Part shown: one piece after another, positions 23,101-35,100 of the stretch
Layout of the letters: every line of letters starts with the position of its first letter
Position numbering within the stretch: position 1 is the stretch's first letter
Origin: Amyelois transitella
Taxonomy: Eukaryota > Arthropoda > Insecta > Lepidoptera > Pyralidae
DNA length: 64,000 bases
Direction of reading: 5' to 3'
Assembly: GCF_032362555.1 (NCBI RefSeq)
Contig: NC_083528.1
Location: 2,542,001-2,606,000, forward strand
Translations under genes and position numbers: made by a program
The notes under the pieces: generated by a model
What the model was told of the DNA's origin: nothing
The model's input: the letters and a program-made list of their open reading frames with translations, nothing else
The model's database searches: none

Positions 23101-26100
23101 GCGGGGTAGACAGAGCCAACAGTCTTGAAAAAACTGTTAGGCCACGTTTTGTTTTAAGATAGAATTGAGATCTAAATAGTGACAGGTTGCTAGCCCATCG
23201 CCTAAAAAAAGAATCCCAAGTTTATAAGCCTATCCCTTAGTCGCCTTTTACGACATCCATGGGAACGAGATGGAGTGGTCCAATTCTTTTTTTATTGGCG
23301 CCGGGAACCACACGGCACTATTGTTTACTTTGCTAGTAAAATAAAGAATTTAAAAACATATATATCACTACATAGTTTTAAACTATGTAGTGATATATAT
23401 GTAGATGCCACTCACCCTGGTATCAGTGAGCCTGAACTGCCGCCGCGTGTAGTACGGACAGGACTCGCTCTCCTCGTACTGCACCGAGATGTTGTCATAC
23501 TGCGCCGTTCCATCGTCCCAATATCTCGGACACTTGCCTTCGCCCAGCTGAATGTGGAGATTTAATTGAATCATTAGGAGAACATACATATATACGCATA
23601 AATAATCACGTCTATATCCCTTGTGGGGGTAGACAGAGAAAACAGTCTTGTAAAGACTGATAGGCCACGTTCAGCTCGCAGGCTTTAAGATAGAATTGAG
23701 ATTTAAATAGTGACAGGTTGCTAGCCCAACGCCTAAAAAATAATCCCAAGTTTGTATGCCTATCCCTTAGTCGCCTTTACCGACATCCATGGGAAAGAGA
23801 TGGAGTGGTCCTATTGTTGTTTGTATTGGCGCCGGGGAAATAGAAAAATTGTATCTATTTCTATCCATCCATACGAATTTTATCAACTAGAGGACGTTTA
23901 TATCTCTGCTAGTTATGCCTGCGACTTCGTCCGCGTGGAATAGTTATTTTGGGCATCATTGAAGCCCTCAAGGATAAATAATATTCCCAGTTTTTTTCAC
24001 ATTTTCCATTATTTCTTTGCTTCTTATAGTTGCAGCGTGATGTTATATAGCCTAAAAGCCTTCCTCGATAAATGGTCCTCTATTCAACACAAAATCAATT
24101 TTTCAATTCGAACCAGTAGTTCCTGAGATAAGCGCGTTCAAACAAACTAAACTCTTCAGCTTTATAATATTAGTATTGATTATTAACTAATGGTTATTTA
24201 CCTCGCTGAGCATGACGATAGTGGACACATTGTGTTCACACACCATCCGCCAGAAATCAGCTATCGTGTTTGGCAAAGGATCTTGTGTGATGATGAAACC
24301 TTCCGAGTTGTCGTACGCTGAGGGAATAAAAAATCAAAACGTTATTATTTATGCCGCAAGTTGTAATTTTGGCGCAATATGCGAAACAAATATTACGATA
24401 AAATAACAAAGCTTTATTTCATAAATAAAAAGTTGACAGATATTTTTGAATTAGTAATTTTAATACCCTAAGAATTTTTAACGTGGTTATTTTTTATTAT
24501 GGTGTAATTTAAATTTGGCGCCTTCCTGGCAACACAAATACTTTTATTTTATCTGTGACAACTTACTTCCGCTCTCTCTGTAATTCCAGTTTTTGTTGTA
24601 TCCGGTCATAGTTAAAGTAAATCCTAATAAATCCATCATTTATTATTACATTTTCAGACGTAAGACTTTCACGCAAGAAGTTCGTTAAAGAAAATATAAA
24701 CTTGGATATATGATTACCGCTATATTTTTTAACCGCGACCCCACCACACGCTTATCTAAAATCCAAAACTCCGAGGGCGACACTAGTTTTTTCACCCCCC
24801 TTTTCCTGTCACCGCTTAAAACGCAGTCAAAAATGCGATTAGTCCAATTCCCCTCTCACTTGCCTTCAATGAACGAAGCGTTGATGTATAAAATCCAAAA
24901 CTCCGAGGCCGCCACTAGTCTTTTCACCCCCACTTTTTCCTGTCACCGCTTGAAACGCCATCAAAAATGCGAGTAGTCCAATTCCCCTCTCACTTGCCTT
25001 CAATGAACGAAGCGTTGATGTATAAAATCCAAAACTCCGAGGCCGCCACTAGTCTTTTCACCCCCACTTTTTCCTGTCACCGCTTGAAACGCCATCAAAA
25101 ATGCGAGTAGTCCAATTCCCCTCTCACTTGCCTTCAATGAACGAAGCGTTGATGTAAGTAGAGAAGTCCCTCCCCGGTATGGGGGTGAGTATGACCCTGT
25201 TCCGGTCGTAGGGCAGGTAGTCCTGGCTGCGGTTCTTGGCGCGCACCTCGTCCCCGGCGCCGGCCGCGCAAGACTTCACGGGCTCGGCCACTGGACTGTT
25301 TATCATTTTCTGAAAACATTTGGTGAATGATTAGCGGATTTTACTGTTAGTGCCTTAAACTATACTTTTTTATTTATTTATTTATTAATGGAAGGCTTAC
25401 AGTCTAATTTATATGATATATATAAGTAATAATAATATAATGCGATTGCTAATTACAAGACTTCACAAGTAGAATTGCAACCATGGGAAGATTATACGGT
25501 TATAGTATATGGTTTAGGGTCCCAAGATTTCCGAGTTGGATTACAGTTAGGACAGAATAAAGCCAGTTTTTAACGATACTTTTTTATAAACAGTCGCAGT
25601 AAGAACCAATGAAAGAATTGAATTGATATCTGTCATGATAACATGAGCTTCCAATATGTTTTTTTTTTGGAAATTCCTACGAACGTCACGAGACAGCTTC
25701 GGATGGTTTGATGTCATAATGTATTTAATATATAATATATACGGGACAAATTACACGGATTGAGTTGGCCTCGAAGTAAGTTCGAGACTTGTGTTACGAG
25801 ATACTAACTCAACGATACTATATTTTATAATAAATACTTATAGAGATAAACATCCAAGACCCAGGCCAATCAGAAAAAGTTCTTTGCTCATCATGCCCTG
25901 GCCGGGATTCGAACCCGGGACCTCCGGTGTCACAGACAAGCGTACTACCGCTGCGCCACAGAGGCCGTCAAATATTATCGTATTAATTTATAATATAAAA
26001 AATGGAATAAAAACCTCGAATTCAACCTCCATGAGACATTTGTAAGCTCTTTGGAATGTTTCTCAGTGGGTCGATTTACGCCTTCTAACGGGTACTTGTA

Positions 26101-29100
26101 ATCTAAATGTCTAGTATTCTTCTGCCATAATCCACGCTTCTAAATTCAAACATGTTTTGTTCCTAAAGCTATGAACTAATAACATACATACATAAAATCA
26201 AGCCTATTTCCCGGAGGGGTAGGCAGAGACTACCTCTTTCCATTTGCCACGATCTCTGCATACTTCCTTCGCTTCATCCACATGCATTGCATAACTCTCT
26301 TCATGCAAGCTCGGCGGTTGAACTAATAAACATACCTCAAACTCTACTTCCATGAGACATTTGTCAGCGCCCTCTGGCGTGTTCCTCAGGCGGTCGATGG
26401 ACGCCTTCAGGCGAGAAGCCGGAATTTCCGTGTCGCCATAATGCGCGTACTCCACCAGCGCACGGTACACGAACACGTATTGTTTCTGTGGAGATGGAAA
26501 TATTTTATTATTTTTATTATGTTCAATTCAATTCAGAAATTATGAAAAAACACGTGACAATTGTTTCTCGTTCCGCCAGTTTTTTCCGTTCAGTGTTCTT
26601 TTAGGTGATGATCTATGGTCAATTTCATTAGGTACTGAAAAAGGTTGACAAACTTGAAACGTCTTTTTGTTGCTGTACTCGCTACTGAACCAAAATTCTC
26701 GGATATTTATCTATTTAAGTATAAGTTTTTATTATAAAATACCGCTGCCGTCGAGCACGGGTAGAAGTGGCAGGCCGAAACGATCGTGGCTGGACGTCGC
26801 AAAAGATGATACGCGAGCCAATGTACTGAAATCCGAGGACACCGATAACCGGACCAAATGGACAGAGAAATGTCGGAAGGCGGACCCCGGGCCCCGAAAC
26901 ACTTCTGTGGAGGGTGCAACCGGGACACGCGCAGAGATATAAGAGAGAATTTATTATCTATACTAATATTATAAAATTGAAGAGTTTGTTTGTTTGTTTG
27001 TTTGAACGCGCTAATCTCAATAACTACTGGTTCGAATTGAAAAATTATTTTTGTGTTGAATAGACCATTTATCGAGGAAGGCTTTAGGCTATATAACATC
27101 ACGTTGCAACTATGAGGAGCAAAGAAATAATGGAATAAGTGAAAACAACGGGGAAAATTATACATCCTTGAGGGCTTCAATGATGTCCAAAAAGTAACTA
27201 TTCCTTGTGGACGAAGTCGCGGGCACAGCTAGTAAAATATAGAAACTTACTTTGGCGCTAACTCAATCTAAGCTTATTGCCTCATACATACATAAAATAA
27301 CGCCTCTTTCCCGGAGAGAGAGAGACAGAGACTACCACTTTCCACTTGCCACGATCTCTGCATATTTCCTTCGCTTCATCCACACACATAACTCTCTTCA
27401 TGCAAGCTCGGCGGTTTCGGGTACTTTTGACCTCTTTTTGCCTCATATATAGATATTTACATACATATGGTCACGTCTATACCCCTTGCGGGGTAGACAG
27501 AGCCAACAGTCTTGAAAAGACTGAATGGCCACGTTCAGCTATTTGGCTTAATGATATAATTGAGATTCAAACAGTGACAGGTTGCTAGCCCATCGCCTTA
27601 AAAAATAATCCCAAGTTTGTAAGCCCTAAATCCCTTAGTCGCCTTTTACGACATCCATAGGAAAGAAATGGAGTGGTCCTATTCTTTTTTGTATCGGTGC
27701 ACGGGAACCGCACACGGCTATAGATATAATATAGATATTGATTGATCCGCATACCAGCGACTGCACCAGGAAGTTCCTCTGGCGGCGGAGCTCGCAGACG
27801 GTGTTGAAGACGGCGGCGTGGCCGGTGGCGCGCAGCTGCTCCAGCAGGCAGTCCAGCGCCACCAGCGTGCCCGTGCGGCCCACGCCGGCCGAGCAGTGCA
27901 CCACCGCCGGCCGCCCCACCATGCCCGCCCACGCCTCGTTCACGCGCTGAATTGGTCACAATCGACATACATACATATGGTCAGGTCTATATCCCTTGTG
28001 GGGTAGATCCAAAAGTCTTGAAAAGACTGATAGGCCACGCTCAGCTATTTGACTTAATGATAGAATTGAGATTCAAATAGAAACAGGTTGCTAACCCATT
28101 GCCTAAAAAAAGAATCCCAAGTTTGTAAGCCATTTCACATTTCAGGCACAATCGACATACACATATATATATAATCACGTCTAAATCACTTTTCTATTTT
28201 TTAAAAAGTTGACATTACATATATACATGTGATATATAATCACGTTTATATACCTTGCGGGGCAAACCAAGCCAACAATTTTCAAAAGTTTGATTGGAAC
28301 GTTCAACTGTTTGGCTCTTTGATAGTATTGATATTCAAATAGTGACAGGTTGCTAGCCCATTGCCTAAAAAAAGAATGCCAAGTTTCTAATCCTAGCCTT
28401 AGTCGCCTTTTTCATCAATGGAAAAGATATGGAGTGGTTTAATTCTTTTTTCAATCCATATATGGAATTTATAAAACAGTTAATGTAGAAACTCTTGTTA
28501 TTGAGTGATGATCAGTGACACAACCGAAACTTTTGATCGTAGAAGGTGTAAAAGCTTCGTTGACGCGTTGAAAATTCAATCTGAAAATCTCAAATCCATC
28601 TCATTTAGCCATACAGCTGAATATGGCTTTTCAATCTTTTTCAGTAACGGCACTGTCTACCCCGCAAGGGATGTCGACGTTACTATATATATGTATATTT
28701 ATTACAATGTAAAACGAAAATAACAGACGATATGCATATCATAGAGGTATTGAAATTGATGTACTTTTCCATGTATATCGCATTACTGTATCTAGTCTCG
28801 AGCATATAAGACTATATCTTAAATCTCTGTCATTATTTAGATCATCAACATAGCACACATCAAAACTAAATCGTAGAAACATGAAATTTCGGTTTCTCAG
28901 TAATTCGAAAATTATTAGCAGTTGATGCATATCAAGAGAAACATTTGTAGAGTAAATAAAAAAAAAAACTTCATATCTACATGAACGAATTGGTCAGAGA
29001 AAAATTATATTTTACCTTTATAAACTTGAGTATGGAGTGTGGATGTTCAGGAGCCGCGAAGTCCTTCCACATGAGGAAGTGGTACTGCTTCACCAGCCGG

Positions 29101-32100
29101 GACTCCCCCTTGCCCTCGCGGGGGGACGTGGGCGCTGTGTCCGAGCCGGACCCTGCGCCGCCGCAATCTACAAACAAAACTTGGAATTAATACATCATAT
29201 ACGTGAAGAACAGATTTATTTTCCTATTTAAATTTTCTTAATTTCTTTATCAGCATTATCCACTTAATTTAAGGTTTTTTTTTAAGATAAGTTATTAAAT
29301 GCAATAAATAAATAAATATATTACACAGATTGAGTTAGCCTCGAAGTAAGTTCGAGACTTGTGTTACGAGATACTAACACAACGATACTATATTTTATAC
29401 ATACATACATACATACATACATAAAATCACGCCTCTTTCCCGGAGGGGTAGGCAGAGACTACCTCTTTCCACTTGCCACGATCTCTGCATACTTCTTTCG
29501 CTTCGTCCACATTCATAACTCTCTTCATACAAGCTCGGCGGTTTCGGGTACTTTTGACCTGACCCTTTACCAGGACGTCCTTAATTTGATCAAGATACGT
29601 TCGTCTAGGTCTTCCCACTCCGACCTTTCCCTCCACACTCTCCTTGTATATCTGCTTAGTCAACCTGCTTTCATTCATCCTCTCCACATGACCGAACCAT
29701 CTTAACATACCCTTTTCTATTCCTGTAACTACATCTTCTTTCACATCACAACATTCCCTTATCACGCTGTTCCTTATCCTGTCACTCAATTTCACACCCA
29801 TCATACTCCTTAACGCTCTCATTTCCACTGCATTTATTCTGCTTTCATGCTTCTTTTGCCATACCCAACTTTCACTCCCATACATTAATGTCGGGACCAA
29901 CACGCCCCTGTGCACAGCCAGTCGAGCCTTTTTGGATAGTTTCTGACTGCTCATAAAGGCATGCAAAGCTCCATTCACCATGTTCCCCGCGTTCACTCTC
30001 CTTTCAATATCACTATCATACTTGCCATCTGATGTAAACTTTGATCCTAGATATACAAACTCTTTCACTTGCTCCACTTTTTCTCCTCCAATCAAAATAT
30101 TACATGCTGTCATTTCTTTCTCCATTTCAAAAACCAGTGTTTTAGTTTTACTTACGTTCACTTTCATTCCTTTCTCTTTTAAAGCTTCATGCATACAGTT
30201 TACCATCTCCTGTAACTCCTCCGCTGATGACGCCAGTATAACCTGATCGTCGGCATAGAGCAGACATTTGACGAGTAACTCATTCATCCTTAATCCACTT
30301 TTAGACTCTTTCAAATCTGTCAAACAGCTATCCATAAATAGGTTGAACAGCCACGGTGACGCAACACATCCTTGCCTAACGCCTTTCTCAATCTTAAACC
30401 ACTCAGTGTGCGCTCCGTTTATCCTGACACAAGCACTCGAATCCTCATATAAGGATTTCAGTGCTCGTATTAAGAGACTGCTCACCCCATGCATAGAAAG
30501 TGCTGACCACAATTCATTCCTCTCAACTCTGTCATAGGCCTTTTCCAGATCTACGAATGTGCAATAGACTTTTTGACTCTTGGCCAAAAACTTTTCGGCT
30601 ATGCACCGCAAGGAAAAGACCTGATCAGTACATCCCATTCCCTTTCGAAATCCCGCTTGAGCATCCCATATTTTGTCATCAGTTTCATTCCTGACTCTAT
30701 TAATCAATACCTTAGCATACAATTTGCCGACGACGCTAAGCAGGCTTATACCACGATAATTTTTGCAGTCCAGCTGTGACCCTTTTCCTTTGTAAAGTGG
30801 CACGATAACAGCCTTACACCAATCTTTTGGTACTCGGCCGCTTCTCCAACACAAATTGAAAAGGCAGTACAACTGACTAGCTACTACGCCTTTTCCTGCT
30901 TTAAGCATCTCGACCGACACTCTATCACACCCAGCAGCCTTTCCCGCTTTCATACTCTTAAGTGCTTCCACAATTTCGAACATTTCAATTTCGCCTTCCA
31001 TCTCATTCTCTTTTTCTTCGCTATAGCAGAAATCTTTCTTATTTCCTTCCTTTTTTTCAAATAAACTTTCAAAATAGTCCTTCCATATCTTTAGTACACA
31101 TTCTTCTCCTTTCACAACGCTACCATCCTGGCATCTGATCCTAGTCAGCTCTCTGGTTATAGTATTTCCTCGGGCTGACCTTACGGATTTCCAGAATACT
31201 TTCAGATTTGACTGAAAGTCTTCTGATAGCCTTTTATCAAAATCCTCTTTATACTCTTCTTTCTTTCTAATCACAGCTTTCTTAACCAGATCCTTCACCT
31301 TCTTATATTCCTTACGTGCTTCATTCACATCTTCATCTATAACCTCTTGCATTCTTAAGTTAGCTTTTGCTGCTAACAAATCCATCTATATTTTATAATA
31401 AATACTTATACTTATATAGATAAACATTCAAGACGCAGGCCAATCAGAGAAAGTTCTTTTCTCATCATGCCCCAGGCCGAGATTCGAACCCGGGACCTCC
31501 GGTGTAGACAAGAGTACTACCGCTGCGCCACAGAGGTAATCTAGATTTTTACCTCCATTCCTCTTAGCGATGCCGTTGTTCTCAACAATCGGTTGTCCAT
31601 CAGAATTCGTAGGCGCCTTGGTGATCCGCAACTCACGGACTATATAGTCGGAATAACTGAAACAATATATTTTTTTGTTATTTAAAATATCATAAATAGT
31701 TCTACATTTTTTTTCCCTAAGAGGTAAGCAGAGTACATCTTTACACTTCGCACAAGCATTTCTGCTGTACCCACATCCTTTTTTTATGCAAAATGGTTTA
31801 GGATACTCTTGACCTGACCTTTCAGGACAGTCTTTGATTAGATCAAGAAAATTTCGCCTTGCCTTTTCAACGTTTACACCTAGATTATTAAGACGAAAAA
31901 ACAGTTGAATTGCGAGCTGGCTCACTTTTTGAAGTAGGGTTACAATAAAATTACATAATGGAGGAAAGTGGAGCCACTTTACTCCATCGACAAGAGTTAG
32001 CTCTTAAATTTAAGAAGAAGAAGCTGTATTAATACAAAACTTTCTTCTGTGCTCGAAAGCTTCTGTTCTGTAGTAGACATGACCAAAAATAATTTACATA

Positions 32101-35100
32101 CAATCCACGACAATAATAGATTAAACGCTTAAAACATCTAGAAGACAAACATTTCTCAGCATTTCCATTTAAAAATTATCTGATACTGAAGCCATTTCCA
32201 CTACGGTAGAAATCATAGACCCATCCATAAATAATCCAATGCTTATAATGAAATGTCTTAGTAGAAATGAGATTGTAACCAAAAAAAAATTTCTCACCGT
32301 TTCTCATCGACATGGTGCACGGTGATGCTGCCGAAGTTCCTGGAGCCGCGCAGCTCGTCCGGCCAGTACTTGCTGCACTTCACCTTGGAGTACTCCTCCA
32401 GGTTCGTCAGCATCACGATGAGCTCCAGGCCGTGCTCCCAGATCATGCGCCAGAAGTCGTTCACGGTCGTCTCTGTGGGCCCTTGGGCGCAGATGAATTG
32501 TTTGCGTTCCTGGCGAAACGAAATATTTTTAACCGACTTCAAAAAAGGAGGGGGTTTCTCAATTCGACCGTATTTTATGAGAACTGTTTCAGAATGTATT
32601 ATAGCTAGCTACGTTTAATACCATATGGGATAAACAGAGCCTTAGATAATTAAGCAAAAAAAATCACATGTACATGTTCTTAGATTGTTGATGATAAAAA
32701 TGCTGGATAATTATTCTGAACTTGGCAAATTAGCCCTTGGTTAGTCTTCATTCCATCTGGCTCCTCTACAGAGTGATGAGGATGCAACTGGAACTAAAGC
32801 CAGGAGGAAGAAGAGGTACGACAGATCATATAATAAATAAAATAAAAAATATTTACGGACATGCATAAGCAGAATAAACATAAAACTAACAAATGGATTG
32901 GTGAGGTCATATGTAATTATTAAGCGTTAAATTTGTTATGCATTGGAAATTTATTTTCAAATATCACATTAATGAAGATTATGCACTGAAGGAACTATGC
33001 AGCATGCTATACCTTGTTAGGCTCCGAAGGGTCCTTGCAAGCATAGGACAGAAAGAGAGATTAGACAACATAAGGTACTATTTATAGGATTTGCAAATAA
33101 TATATATATATATATATTTACTAATCAAACAGCAACTAATCTCAATGTTATTCTTTCTTATTCTAATAATTTAGATATATAACAGAGAACATTGACAGTT
33201 TGTTACCGCTTCTTCTGCACCGACGCTTTGGAAGGGTACTAAATTTAGCTTTGAGTAATTTATTCGACGTCAATCAATGTTGTGAAGCCAAAAGATGTGA
33301 CTATTATTAAGTGAAATTCGAAATATTCTATAATGATGAAAAAAAAATTGATTTGATCGACTGACTCATCTAGGCACAGCTCAAAATGTTGGGTCTAGAG
33401 ATTTGACATTTGGAATGTTTATCAGAGGCTTTCCCGCATTTCCCGCGGTACCGGAAATTCAAACAATTTTTAGCACTACCCTATTTTTTTTATATATTTG
33501 TACTAGAGTGCACCTTCCAGAACAAACATATGAAAAAAAGAATTTTTCAATTCGAACCAGTAGTCCCTGAGATTAGCGCGTTCAAACAAACAAACAAACT
33601 CTTCAGCTTTATATATTAGCATATCACTATGCTCATCTTGTGCCGTGTGGTTATCACCTATCAAAAAATAACCACCACGGTAATCACACCCGTCATCCAT
33701 GCCATCACAAACTCACCCTATACCCGGAGACGTAGTTGGCGTTGATATAGTCGGAGCCGGCGACGCCGTCCAGCTGCGCCAGCTTGACCCTGGTCTGGTC
33801 GTAGGCCTTGATGTCGGGGTACCGGTTCTTGGGCTGGTTCTCGCGCGCCTCGGACGCGTGCGTGGTGCGGTCGCTGTAGCAGTCAGGAAGCAACTGCAAC
33901 AACTTCGCCGTTCGCGTTTCACGTTTAGATAGATAGATAGATGAAACTCTTTATTGCCACCATAAGAGAAAACGTACAAAACAACACAAAGCAGATTTTT
34001 TATTTTTTTTTATTTTTATTAAAAAAAAAAACACAAAGCAGATAGTACAGTTTAGGTATATTACGTTTGGTCGAGCTATGTTGTTGTGTGTAAAAGGCGA
34101 TATAGACATACATGTTTACAAAACATGTTTGAATTTAGAAGCGAGGATTATACATACACCCATACATATGGTCACGTCTATATCCCTTGTGGGGTAGACA
34201 GAGCCAACAGTCTTGGAAACACTGATAGGCCACGCTCAGCTATTTGGTTCAATAATAGAATTGATTAGGCGATTTTTGTTATAATTCATTGGCTTTTTGT
34301 AGTTGGTGCGAATTTCGTTGCATTTTTTGTTAGGTAGCGTATAATTTTAGTGTGATAATAAATAAATAAATTAGTCGCTTTTTGTTGATGGCGCTAAATT
34401 CACGAAGGCGAAGCTGTGGGTAAAAGCTAGTTGGTTAATAAGTTTGAAAAATGGTTGTTCTTATAGAAACCTTCGTGTGTCTGAGGGTTTAATGAATAAG
34501 GAGACCTGTTAGGTCCCAGTAACAAAAACAATTTATTATGACTGAAACGAAACAGAGATAATTTTTTCGCTGAAAAGGCTAAAAAAAAGATATGGATATT
34601 GTTGTATTGACCTCGAACTCCTTCTGGAAGCCGTAGTCGGAGTCCAGCTGCCGGTCGGCGTAGGCGCGCGCCAGCTCCTCCCGCGGGATGGGCGGCATGT
34701 CGGGCGGGCTGGCGGGCAGCAGCGGCTGGCGGCCCACCAGGTGCTCCACTATGTACCTGCGGGGCAGACAACATTTATCCACACTGATATCATAAATGTC
34801 ACAGTGAGTCTGATTGTTTATTTGTTGATTCTCTTCGCGGTTAGGTTTAAAGATCTTTATTTGACTCACAAAGAATTAAATTCACTTACAATGAGCCTTA
34901 ATCTAATACAAAATAATAGTAAACAAGTAACGCATTCAAGCAGTGTTGAATTTTTAAACACAGTTGTCACAACAATAATTTTAAGCTTGTTCGTAGACAT
35001 GTTTTTTTAATCTTTCTGTAAACACTGGAACTGGTTAAACCTTTGAATATATTATGTAATATATAAAAATTTCATGCAGTTCGGTTCAGTGGTTTAACAG

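Larger units (their letters stand above)
20164..26485 (-). other. D2 pseudo-phosphatase domain of the Ptp69D-like gene
   Basis: Exons 21-27 encode a second PTP fold: [50 protein letters not shown] and [13 protein letters not shown]. The P-loop is [12 protein letters not shown] in place of HCSAGxGRTG, and the acid loop is WPT in place of WPD. The cysteine survives but the glycines and general acid are lost, so this domain is probably regulatory. It ends [20 protein letters not shown] before the stop at 20164. Confidence 0.9.
27755..34756 (-). other. D1 phosphatase domain of the Ptp69D-like gene
   Basis: Exons 15-20 encode the membrane-proximal domain in canonical order: [44 protein letters not shown], then [17 protein letters not shown] and [18 protein letters not shown], ending in QRNFLVQ. 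The Cys and Arg of the P-loop are intact, so it should be catalytic. The general-acid loop reads WKD (residues 1094-1096) where most PTPs have WPD; the aspartate itself is kept. Confidence 0.9.

Noticed and set aside
24745-25165. CRISPR-like array
   Set aside because: Eukaryotic context, and the 134-bp units are whole tandem duplicates without unique spacers.
25895-25970. tRNA-like sequence with boxes A and B (also at 31.5, 36.0, 39.0 and 45.4 kb)
   Set aside because: Each is followed by the same non-tRNA body and tail, so they are heads of a tRNA-derived SINE and not tRNA genes.
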